A DNA stretch of 64,000 bases. Source: Prorocentrum cordatum. Its lineage: Eukaryota; Sar; Dinophyceae; Prorocentrales; Prorocentraceae. Made by a program: the position numbers and the translations under genes. Where the stretch lies: the NCBI GenBank assembly GCA_963575745.1, contig CAUYUJ010010446.1, forward strand, positions 997,089 to 1,061,088, given 5' to 3'. How positions within the stretch are numbered: the first letter of the stretch is position 1; every line of letters begins with the position of its first letter. Under the pieces are notes generated by a model. That model worked only from the letters and a program-made list of their open reading frames with translations. It did no database searches and was not told the origin of the DNA. Below, in pieces: positions 32,266-40,762 of the stretch.

Positions 32266-33539
32266 TCAATTGAGGAACTTCTTGAAGCGCTTGACCGAGA
32301 GCTGAATGCCCTCGTGCATGTGCTCGTGTGTGTTGTAGGCGGCCTGGACCTCATTCTTCAGCTTATCGTACATGTCCGTGTCCTTGCCGACAGAATCAGC
32401 GCCCTCAATTTTCGCAATCAGAACCTCCATCGCCGTCTCGTGCTGGTCCGCATTGTCCACGCACTTCTCGCACTCATCGGCCCAGTTCTGGAAGCTCTGA
32501 CGGTCCTTCTGATCCTGATCCCCAGCCTTCGCGAGCAACTGATTCTTCGTGTGCTTTAGGAACTTCAGCTCCTTCTGATACTTGACCAGCATTTGCCTTG
32601 GTAGGGATCATAAACAAGCAATGCGCCGACATGCTTTTCAACGCAAACAACGCACGACAGAACGGATACGAACCAGTTTCTATCGCCATCCCCTCCAGGA
32701 GGGGCGGCGGGGGCGTGGCGGGAGAGAGGGCCCCCCTCTGGGAGGGGTCTGGCAGAGCACCAGAGATGGAAGGGCAGGGGGCGGCTGCCGAGGACGGCGC
32801 GCGATCTCGTCCTTCTTACTCACGATCTCTAGCCAGTGCGGATTCTCGATCTTCACCTCGCCGCCCCCACCCGACCCCGAAGCGCTGGACGACGGGAGCT
32901 CGGCCATCCTGATGCCTGCAGCTTCGAGTTGCTTCAGGTTCTTCAGGTTGGACGTCCCCTTGAGGGTGCGCGAGTCCTTCGTCACCAGCTGGTCATCGTC
33001 TATGTTGCGCTCGACGAAGTACCACTCCTTCCACAGAGGCCTGTCCTTGACATCTTCCTTGATGGGGAATTCTTTTTTGGTGCCATGCTCTTCGCTGTTC
33101 TCCTCCCACCATTCCTGCGCGAAGGCAGTGGCTTCCTGGATGTTCGCAAAGTCTTTGATGGTGAGGTTCTTGAGGGCCAGTGCCTGCGATGCATTCCGGT
33201 ACCCTTTCTTGGCAGAGCGCGTGTGCACCTCTTCATTCGTGCATCTCTCTTCGAAGGTGGCCAACCAGTCAAGTGTCTTATCCTTGTCACTCGCGAAGGT
33301 CTGCAAGAAACGCTTCCGATCGGCTGGGTCCTTCATCCCGTCCCAAAGCGCCTGGGCTGCTCTGGCGGATTCTGCTGTGCTCGTAGGTTTCCCGCTGCCG
33401 TCCTTCTTCTCCGACTGGTACTTGAGCCACGCCCTCATCTTGTCGGCCTCCTGCTTGTCGAGCCCGTGCCCCTTCGGGGCCGCCTTCGACTTCTTCGCCG
33501 CTGTGCGCCCTGGCCCTCGATCTTCTTCTTCGGCGCCAT
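32266..33539 (-). CDS. Lys-rich-start protein with helical C-terminus (cassette B), two exons
   Basis: ATG at 33539 gives MAPKKKIEGQG; the long frame resumes one base out of phase as AAKKSKAAPKGHGLDKQEAD. One extra G in the GGG near 33515 would join them. Exon 1 contains MRAWLKYQSEKKDGSGKPTS, ALWDGMKDPADRKRFLQTF, AFAQEWWEENSEEHGTKKE and NPHWLEI. The intron, about 32823-32597, begins GTGAGTAAG and ends CCAAG; it contains CCCCTCCAGGAGGGG and CCCCTCTGGGAGGGG palindromes. Exon 2 reads MLVKYQKELKFLKHTKNQLL to SVKRFKKFLN, a charged helix-rich tail. Its position next to the transposase-like gene, its Lys/Pro-rich start and its helical last exon parallel the gene at 23994-25639. Function unknown. Confidence 0.65.
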
Positions 33540-34332
33540 GCTGCACAACGGTGTGAGGAGAGTGCCCAGCAGGAGCAGAGGAGAGACTACTCCTGGGGCG
33601 GGCATGGCTGCCGCGGGACTGACCCCTGAAATTTGGGATACAGCAGCAAAATCGAAATGCCCCGCGGCAGCCGAAACGCCTGCGAATGGCAAGTAGATCG
33701 TCGGGGGCCCTCCCCGCGCACTTCAGTGGCGCGTGTGGGTGTGGTGTGGTGCTGTGGGTGTGGCGTGTGTGGTGGTACATTTCAGTATCGTCGAGCCTTC
33801 CCCTCAGCCAGGGGTTCGTTTCTCTCCCCTCGAAGGGGCTCGCAACCCACGCGGTCGCCTCCTCCCCCTCGAAGAGAAGGGGTGCTACCTCATCAGCGGC
33901 GAGGCGGGGAGGGGGAGGGGGTGTGCCAGGGCCTCCCCAGTAAGGGGTGCGCGCCCCCTCAAAAAGGGGCACCCCCCTCTCTGGATTGCTTTGCGCGGCA
34001 GGCAAGCACAGGGGCCCGAACGACTCACCCATGATGCAATGCTACTGCCCCCCCCTGCTGCCCCTGCTCACACTGCCCCCCCTCATTAAAGGGGCTCACC
34101 CTCAGTAAAGGACGGTGGTACCCCTCCGCAAGGGGCCCGTCAAAGACGTTTCAGGGGCCCCCCTCAATCAGGAACGCCGCGCCCCCCAACCACCCTAGGG
34201 GGCCCGTCAGATACGGCTCAGCCCCGCCCCCTCCCCCCCCACCCTCAGCCAGGGGCGTTTCGCCCCTCAGCGGGGCTCGTCTGGCCTTCATGCAGCGAGG
34301 GGGGGTGCACTGCAAGCGACCTTTATGAGAGA
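33540..34332. other. Spacer rich in CCCCTC...GGGG palindromes
   Basis: No gene. Palindromes such as CCCCTCGAAGGGG (33826), CCCCTCAAAAAGGGG (33954), CCTCATTAAAGG (34081), CCCCTCCGCAAGGGG (34121) and CCCCTCAGCGGGG (34264) recur every 30-150 bases. A GTGTGG-rich stretch lies at 33727-33775. Confidence 0.6.
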
Positions 34333-34483
34333 GATTATCTTAAGAGAATTCTCTTAAGAGAATTCTCTTAAGAGAATTCTCTTAAGAGAATTGTTGGTTT
34401 TGCCTGAGACATCCACGCAATTCTCTCAAGAGAATTCTCTTAAGAGAATTCTCCAAAGAGAATTTCCCCTTAAGATAATCGGT
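34333..34483. repeat. Nested palindrome of TTAAGAGAATTCTC units
   Basis: Two arrays of the self-complementary 14-mer TTAAGAGAATTCTC (34339-34392 and about 34419-34468) are arranged as the arms of a larger inverted repeat, starting GATTATCTTAAG at 34333 and ending CTTAAGATAATC at 34480. The loop is about 27 bp. It is AT-rich inside a GC-rich element and can fold at both unit and array scale. Confidence 0.9.
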
Positions 34484-34845
34484 TTCGTGATCGCCCGCAC
34501 CCTCTGCCAGGGGCAGCCGCGCGCGCCCCTGCAATGAAGGGGCCGCAGTCAAGCAGAGCCCCCTTAACCCGTACCGCCTCTATTCTGGCGCGAGAGGCCG
34601 CGCAAATGTATATGGATGTCGGCGCCGTCGCCGACGCGGTCGCCCCGCGGCTCAGGGCGCGCCGTCCTGGGGCGGATGGGGGTGCAGGAGGAAGATTGAC
34701 AAGGAGGAAGAGCAGAAGCAAGAGGGACATGGACAAGGAGGAGGGCGGGCGACAAGCAGGAGCAGGAGGAAGAGTGACCAGGAGGATGGAGAAGCGGTCC
34801 TAGCCCCTCTTAGAGGTCGCCTTCGGGCGCTTGCCCTTGTCCTTC
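34484..34845. other. Spacer with GGAAGA-rich tract
   Basis: CCCCTGCAATGAAGGGG palindrome at 34526. A purine-rich AGGAGGAAGA stretch at 34685-34800. Open frames on both strands are compositional. Confidence 0.4.
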
Positions 34846-35744
34846 TCAGTGTCCTTGTCCTTGTCTTTGTCGCCCCTCCCTCCTTTCGAGGGTCTGCCCC
34901 CCGCCTGGTCCGCGCGGGGCCTTTTTTTTTTTTGCTTTGGGGTCCTTCTTTTTGTTGTCTGCGTTCTCCGCGTCCGCCCTGGCTGCGTCCGCCGTTGCTG
35001 CGCCCGTCTCTGGCTGCTCTGGAGTTGCCGCTTCTGGCGCTGCCGTCTCTGCCGCCTGCCGCTCCTCTGCCTCTCGTTTCTGTTTCTGCTCCGCTTCCTC
35101 CTTGGCCCGCGCTGCGTCCTCCGCATCCTTGGCAGCCTTGGCCGCCTCTTCCGCCCTCCGTGCGGCCGCTTCGGCAGCCAGCAGCCTCGTCCTCGCCTGC
35201 GCTTCGGCGGCCTCTGCTGCCCTCTGCAGCTCCAGGCGGGCCTCTGCCTCCCGCCTCAGCGCGGCGTCCCTCTGCTGTTGTTGCGCCCGCCTCAGGCGGA
35301 TGATCTCCTTCTCTGCCCTGCGCTCCTGCTCCTGCCGAAGGCGCTCTTTGTGCCTTTCGACGCACCTCTGCGCCGCCTCCGTGCGATTCAATGCCCGCAA
35401 GAGCCTCCGATGCTGCCTTGCGTGCTCTTCCTCTAGCCTCATCAGCTCATCAGGCTCCTCTGACTCCGCTTCCTCCTCCACGCCCTCTTCCTCCTCGCCC
35501 TCATCCTCCTCTTCTTCCTCCCCCTCTCGGGCTCCGTCGTCGGATCTGTCAACCTGCATTGCTTCGGCAGGCGCTGCCGCTGCTGCTGCTGCTGCTGCGG
35601 GCGGCGCTGCTGCTGCTGCTGCTGCGGGGTGTCCAGCCGCTGCTGCTGCTAACAGTGCTGCGGGTGGCGGGCCGATCGGTGGCGTTGGCCCCCCCCTGCG
35701 GGGGCGGCGGCTGCGCTGCTGTTTCGTTCTGCTGCTCCTGTCGG
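34846..35744 (-). CDS. Poly-Ala, acidic and coiled-coil protein (cassette B exon)
   Basis: On the minus strand an exon starts after a plausible acceptor CGTTCCCCGACAG near 35746 and runs to a stop at 34846. In order it encodes a basic stretch, a poly-alanine segment from GCT repeats (35573-35650), AEAMQVDRSDDG, an acidic run (REGEEEEEDEGEEEEGVEEE), then about 150 residues of charged helix (ERLRQEQERRAEKEIIRLR, RRAEEAAKAAKDAEDAARA) and a Lys-rich end (NKKKDPKAKKKKAPRG). A long coiled coil is likely. No family was recognised. Codon-level structure across the helix argues that it is coding, unlike the simple-repeat frames elsewhere. Confidence 0.55.
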
Positions 35745-36001
35745 GGAACGACGAAGTAAGCTCACCCCCATGAGAGGGGCCTCTTCTTGCGTTTATTCGG
35801 TCCCCCCTCGTTTGTCCCCTCAAACAGGGGCCCTCCCTTCTTGGCAGCGCGGGGCAGAGGGGGGGGTGCGGTCCTGCAGCAGGCCGACCAAGACCGCCTC
35901 CCTGGTATCGCACCTCCGCTGCCAGTGCATGGCAGGCGCAGAAAACTGATCAGGATAAACATTGAGAAAATCAAAACATCAAACCGACATAACTTCATTC
36001 C
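35745..36001. other. Probable intron or spacer
   Basis: Contains CCCCTCAAACAGGGG (35817) and a G-rich run. No coding signature. It separates the coiled-coil exon from the Cys/His exon upstream on the minus strand. Confidence 0.4.
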
Positions 36002-36285
36002 TCAATGTTTGAGGGTTCCCCCCTCCCCACCACTTGCACCCTTGCGTTGCCTGGCTCTGGCGACCTCGCTCTTGCCGCCCCTCCACCTCCTCCCGTTGCG
36101 GTCGCGGTCGCCGTGCTCGTGGAACCACTGGTTCGCGTGGTGTTCCTGGCACGTCTTGCCAACGCACACCGAGAAGAAGGTGTGTTTGCCGCACTGCCAA
36201 CACTTCTTGCAGTTCATCTTGCGAAGCCACAAGCGGTGGGACGAGCGGGTGTACCGCTTCCTGTGTCCTGGAAGTCCAGCATGAA
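36002..36285 (-). CDS. Cys/His cluster exon (cassette B)
   Basis: Minus strand reads RYTRSSHRLWLRKMNCKKCW then QCGKHTFFSVCVGKTCQEHH and ANQWFHEHGDRDRNGRRW. The spacing C-x2-C-x2-C...C-x4-C-x2-HH...H-x-H looks like a small metal-binding cluster with a basic tail. An upstream acidic piece (EFMLDFQ) lies one base out of phase near 36290, so an intron boundary or frameshift is there. It may belong to the same gene as 34846-35744, but this cannot be shown. A DNA-binding role is plausible by analogy only. Confidence 0.55.
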
Positions 36286-36339
36286 TTCCTCCTCCGCCTC
36301 GCTGTCGTCGTCGTCGACCTCAAAGACAGGCGCGTGCCC

Positions 36340-36520
36340 GTCCTGCAGGGTGTCTCTGTAAATCAATCCCTTCAGGAAGGGTCACGGGTCTCTGTGAATG
36401 AATCCCCTCAGGAAGGGGAGGTTCTATCGATAAATCCCCTTTGGCAGGGGTCTCTGTAAACGGATCCCCTTCTCTGTAAACGGATCCCCTCAGGAAGGGG
36501 CGCCTTAACCGCGTGTACCC
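36340..36520. repeat. Cluster of CTCAGGAAGGGG palindromes
   Basis: CCCTTCAGGAAGGG (36368), CCCCTCAGGAAGGGG (36405), CCCCTTTGGCAGGGG (36436) and CCCCTCAGGAAGGGG (36487), each preceded by TCTCTGTAAA-C/T-GGATC or a close variant, so a roughly 30-70-bp unit has been duplicated. Confidence 0.8.
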
Positions 36521-36739
36521 CCAGCTCCTCGCGAGGCCGCTTGCCGCCGCCACCGCCTTCTGGAGGCAGCCCGCCGCCGCGGCCGCCCGACATCATCATG
36601 CCGGAAGCCTGGGGTCCAGAACGGTTGCGGCCGAAAGTTTTTAGTCAGACTCAAAAGGCTAAAATCTGGGGGCCTCGTGGGAGGCCCTTCGGGGGGGTGA
36701 ATGTAATGGAATTTCATAGGAATTCGTCCAATTTTAGAC

Positions 36740-36990
36740 CCCCCTTTTTTTTGCTAAAAAAGGTGGGTCTAAAACTCGGCTGCTGGATTGATTTTTTATC
36801 GCCCAGATGGCCAAACAAGTGGCCGTCACTCTTACTTTTCTCCTCATCCTGCCCCAACTCCCCCCTTGCATTCTGCTTCCGCGCGGCCTGGAGCGCCGAG
36901 AGGCACACGATGAGCGCTCGCATGGCCGCGAGCTCGGGGCGGGGGGCTGGCCCCCAAGCGCGCTGGGCGTCAGCTCTGTCGAACGGTTGC
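36740..36990 (-). CDS. Candidate short exon
   Basis: Minus strand encodes LAAMRALIVCLSALQAARKQ then NARGELGQDEEKSKSDGHLF from about 36915. A donor-like GTAAGAGTG follows EEK. The first part has a hydrophobic helix look; the rest is polar. It could be an upstream exon of the Cys/His gene, or chance. Confidence 0.3.
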
Positions 36991-37355
36991 GGATGAAGAA
37001 CATGAAAGCAAATGGGAGAGGGATGGAACGAGGAGGAAACGCAATGCCACACACATAATGAGTAAGCAGACTGCCGAACCTTTGATCCCCTCCCCGAGGG
37101 GCCCCCTCTCGGAGGGGGCCGTTGCCCTGTCTTATCGCGAGTGTGCTGAAGCCCCTCTTAAGGGGTTCCCCTCTTAAGGGGTTCAATCACTCGCCAATCC
37201 ATCGCGCGGTCCCCTCACGGAGGGGCGCCCCTGCGATGAGGGGGTGTCGTCTAGCACTGGAGAGGGCGCTCTGCCAACGGGTATGGCGATGGCAATGGCG
37301 ATGAAGACGGTAAGGACGATGATGATGATGGATGCGATGATGAGGATGGATGCGA
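36991..37355. other. Spacer with palindromes and GAT repeats
   Basis: Contains CCCCTCTCGGAGGGGG (37101), CCCCTCTTAAGGGG twice (37152, 37168), CCCCTCACGGAGGGG (37191) and CCCCTGCGATGAGGGG (37207). GATGAT and GGATGCGAT repeats cover 37270-37350. No gene is supported. Confidence 0.6.
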
Positions 37356-38761
37356 TTAGTCGCCCAAGCGCTGTGCCACTAAGCGCTCAGCCTCCGCCTT
37401 AGCAGCTTCCTTGGTGTCAGCCACGGTGCCGTCGACCAAGGCCTTCTTCAGCTCTGCGCCGATCTCCCTGAGCGTGGCCTCGTCCAAGGTGTCCCTGTAC
37501 TTTTTCCCGCCGAAACTCACAAACTGGTTCTTCTCACCGTGCGTCCGCTTCAACCCGATAGAGTGGTCCCTCTTGTAGTACATCACGCTGTACCCGCGGT
37601 CGGCGTGGCCAGCGGGGGGCCCAGCGCCGACCGAGGGCTCATCTGCAGCATCCACGGGCTCAACGGGTTCCAGCTGCTCTTCCTCCTCCCCCTCATCGTC
37701 CTGGTCCGTCTCCGTGTTCGCGGCGGCTGCACTGGGCTTTCTCATTGCAGGCTTCTTTGCCACTACATGTCCTGCTGGCTTCCCTTTTTGCACGCTTTCG
37801 CCTTCGCCTGCGCGGCTGCCGCTCTTGCTGCCAGGAGGGCGTTGGGCTGCTCCGTCTTCTCCGTCCTGCCGTCGGGAAACACGGCATCCAAGAAACCATC
37901 GCCTCCTTTCGTCAGTGTTCCCCGCTCCTCCCTGTCTGCGAACTTCATCACCATGCACATCGGCTCGGAGTTGAAATCGAAATACGCGGCCAGGGGATCC
38001 TGGGGCGGGTCTCTCACTTGCCCCTCCCGAGCTCCCCATCCCGAAGGGGTTCGGTTACGCCGTGAAAAATCAAAACTGCCCCCCTCCCCCTCCCACCCTG
38101 CCCGCCCCCTCCGATCCTCCTTCGGGGCCGCGGCGGGCGGGTCAGCGAGCTCGACGTCCTCCTGCGACGAGAACACCACCATCGGGCTCCACGTGGCAAC
38201 CTTCTGTTTCTTCCCTGCCGGTTTCGGAGGCGGGCTGATGCCGAAGGCGTTCTTGATGACATTGCGCCTGCTGCCCCCATCTGCGCTGGACGACGCGGCG
38301 GCCGTGGAAGATTTTGGAGGGTTCATCTCTATGTCGGAGCTGCTGTCGGCGCGTTTTTTGCTCTCTCCTGTGCTTGGGCTTGCCCTGCCAGGCTGCAGCC
38401 CCATTGCCACCCCAAGCATTTTTGTGTGCGCCTCCAGCTTCCCCCCCGTCTTGGCGATGTAGAACTTGTTGCAAACGTGGCTGAAAGCGTTGGCCACCTC
38501 CTGGCAGAAACGCCTGCACTCTTCCTGGTGCATGTTCGGCTTCTGCTTCAACACGACGTCCTGGAGGTTCTTCCATTTGACGCGTGTGGTGAGCTGCGCA
38601 AGCGGCAAGAGAAACGGCATGTTGTTCTTCATGACGTCATCTATGCCCCCTTGCAGTTGGCATTTTTCGATGAGATCAATGTGCTGTTTCACGAGCGGCT
38701 TCAACTGTTCCTCTGTCACAGAAGAAGCCCGTATCTTCACCTCCGTCTTGCCCTTGACCAT
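37356..38761 (-). CDS. Uncharacterised Lys-rich protein (cassette B)
   Basis: Starts at ATG 38761 (MVKGKTEVKIRASSVTEEQL) and ends at 37356. The N-terminal third is helical (LKPLVKQHIDLIEKCQLQ, MHQEECRRFCQEVANAFSHV). A Ser/Pro/Lys-rich linker with NAFGISPPPKPAGKKQK follows. An in-frame stretch at about 38110-38000 with a CCCCTTCGGGATGGGG palindrome is probably an intron; coding resumes DPLAAYFDFNSEPMCMVMKF. Near 37797 the frame breaks in an A5 run; six A would join AKAKACKKG to KPAGHVVAKKPAMRKPSAA. The tail reads YYKRDHSIGLKRTHGEKNQF and FGGKKYRDTL, a small domain I associate with repeated dinoflagellate proteins, then a charged helix to RLGD. Function unknown. It is first in the minus-strand gene series of the 9.3-kb element. 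Confidence 0.62.
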
Positions 38762-38994
38762 TGCCCACCCCCAGTGCGCGCAAGCAAGAGTAGCGCTATG
38801 TGCCCTCGAGCCTTCGCAGCTGCGGGATGTTGTAACATGCGCGCAATGTGATGCAGCCGATACCCCTCGCTCAGGGGACGCATGCCCCCCTCACTCAGGG
38901 GATCCTTAACAATGCGCGAGCGAAGAAAAGTACGACCTGGCCAAAAATCATGGGTTGGACTATAGTGCGACCCAAGGAAAGTGCCAGGTCGATC
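38762..38994. other. Subterminal region of the 9.3-kb element
   Basis: Carries palindromes CCCCTCGCTCAGGGG (38866) and CCCCTCACTCAGGGG (38889), then CTATAGTGCGACCC near 38960. GGTCGATCTATAGT at 38987-39000 and ACTATAGATCGACC at 39011-39024 form a 14-bp inverted repeat overlapping the terminus. A word at 38812-38832 aligns without gaps to the reversed DinoSL at 13 of 21 positions, too weak to call. Confidence 0.6.
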
Positions 38995-39038
38995 TATAGT
39001 TCGACCCCGCACTATAGATCGACCTTGGAGTCTCAAGG
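38995..39038 (-). repeat. Terminal inverted repeat, right
   Basis: Exact reverse complement of 29735-29778. It ends CCTTGGAGTCTCAAGG, followed directly by CCGGAGAACCC. Confidence 0.95.
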
Positions 39039-39055
39039 CCGGAGAACCCCCGACA

Positions 39056-39107
<52 letters not shown>

Positions 39108-39289
39108 TAACGACGTGCTGCCGTCGCTGCTGGTCCATCCTGGATGTCCTCCCTCCTTCCTGGCCTCTGGCGCTCCCGCCCGACAGAGAACCCTGCCTTC
39201 TGCCAAGCATGTCGACGTGGTCGCCGTCGTGGCCGCCGCCGCCGGTGGAGGGGGGGCGCCCGCCCGACCTGACCCTCCCGGTAGGGTCC
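39039..39289. repeat. Single GGAGAACCC unit, GAC microsatellite and spacer
   Basis: One GGAGAACCC unit (39041-39049), then a GAC tract to about 39112 and a GC-rich spacer with CGCCGCCGCC. No gene is supported. Confidence 0.85.
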
Positions 39290-40762
39290 GACCGCCCGCC
39301 CGTCCCGACACCTCCGTTAAGGTGCTCGCGTGCCAAGTCGATGAGGCATCATATGTTATTGCCCTGCCTCCCGATAAGACACGCCCTTCAGGGTTGTCGC
39401 GTGCGGACGTGATGAAGCATCGTACTTCAATGTCCCGCCCGCCCGACACGAGACGCCCGCTGGGACAATCGCTTGCCATCTCGTCGAAGACTCTTATTTT
39501 AATGCCGCGAACACCCGACCCGACTCGCCCGTCAGGGTACTGGCGTGACAAATCGATGAAGCATCATACTTTAATGCCCCGCCCGCCCGACCCGACACGA
39601 CCCTCCAGTTGGGGCGCTCGCGTGTCAACTCCGATGATGCACCATGCTTTAGCATGCCACCCGCCCAACCCCGCTCACCCGGTGAGGTACTGGTGTGCCA
39701 ACCCGATGCTGATTCATATTCTAATGTCCCGCCCGCCCGGACGGCCTCGCCCGCCTGTCAGGGTGCTTACGTGCCAACTCGATGATGCATCATACTTTAA
39801 TGTCCCGCCCGCCCGACCCGACCCGCCCATAAGGGTACTCGCGTGCACAAGCGATGAAGCATCAAACTTCAATGTCCCGCAAGACAGATCCGACTCGCTC
39901 GTGGGGGCGTTCGCGTGCCAAATCGATGATGCATCATACGTTAATGTCCCGCCCGCCCGAAACGACCGGCCCGTTAAGGTACTCGCGCGCAAACAGGATG
40001 ACGCACCATACTTTAATGTGTCGCCCGACCTGGCCCGCCCGCCACAGTACTTGCGCGAAAATTCGATGATGCATCATAGTTTAGTGTCTCGCCCGTCAGA
40101 CCCGACCGGCCCATTAAGGTATTCGCGTGCGATGTCGATGGAACATCACACTTTAATGTCCCGCCCGCCCGACACGACCCGCCCGTTGGGGAACTCGCGT
40201 GCCAACTCGATGATGCAACACACTAGAATGACACCGCCCGCCCGACAAGACCGACCCATTCGGGTACTCCCGTGCCCACTCGATGACGCAACTTGCATTG
40301 ATGTCCGGTTAGAACGACCCGACCCGCCCGTTGGGGTATTCGCAAGACAATTCGGCGATGCATCGTACTTTAATGTCCCGACCACCCGACTGGGCCGCCC
40401 GTCTGGATACTGGCGTGAACCACAAGATGCCGCTGAATACCTTAATGTGCCGCCCGTGCAACACGACCTGCCCGTTGGGGTACTCCCGTGCCAACTCGAT
40501 GATGAACCATGCTTCAGAGTCCCGTCCGCCAAAAATAAACCCGCCCGCTAAGGTACTCGTGTGACAACTCGATGATGCCCCATACTTTAATGTCTCGCGC
40601 GCCAGACCCGTCCCGCCTGTCAGGGTAAGTGCGTGCCACCACGATGATGCAAGCTAAATTAATGTCCCGCCCGACCGACCCGACCCGCCCATTAGGGTAT
40701 CCGCGTGGCCTGCCGATGGAGCATGCTACATTAATGTCCCGCCCGCCCGACCCGAACCGCCC
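39290..40762 (+). repeat. About 73-bp satellite, roughly 20 degenerate copies
   Basis: Unit pattern: CCCGCCCGCCCGACCCGAC, then CGCCCGTTAGGGTACTCGCG, TGCCAACTCGATGATGCATC and ATACTTTAATGT. TTTAATGT-like words occur every 68-76 bases from 39425 to 40733. All copies are in one direction. The last copy passes directly into the GGAGAACCC array. Confidence 0.95.

Larger units (their letters stand above)
29735..39038. mobile_element. Candidate 9.3-kb DNA transposon with 44-bp terminal inverted repeats
   Basis: Both ends are an identical 44-bp sequence in inverted orientation (29735-29778 and 38995-39038; 44 of 44), beginning CCTTGAGACTCCAAGG. Several GGTCGAWCTATAGT words lie just inside each end. 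The inside carries a minus-strand gene set: a transposase-like gene (29964-31835), a Lys-rich gene (32266-33539), a charged Ala/Glu-rich gene (34846-35744), a Cys/His cluster exon (36002-36285) and a gene at 37356-38761. Short CCCCTC...GAGGGG palindromes are scattered through it. It is flanked on both sides by the same 11 bp, CCGGAGAACCC (29724-29734 and 39039-39049). That could be a target duplication or simply neighbouring units of the 9-bp array it sits in. Confidence 0.75.

Noticed and set aside
34470-34845. Arg/Gly-rich proteins around the GGAAGA tract
   Set aside because: Compositional frames on both strands with no domain and no clear splice context.
38812-38832. DinoSL relict upstream of the gene at 37356-38761
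   Set aside because: Only 13 of 21 positions match without gaps, close to what a GC-rich search space can give.
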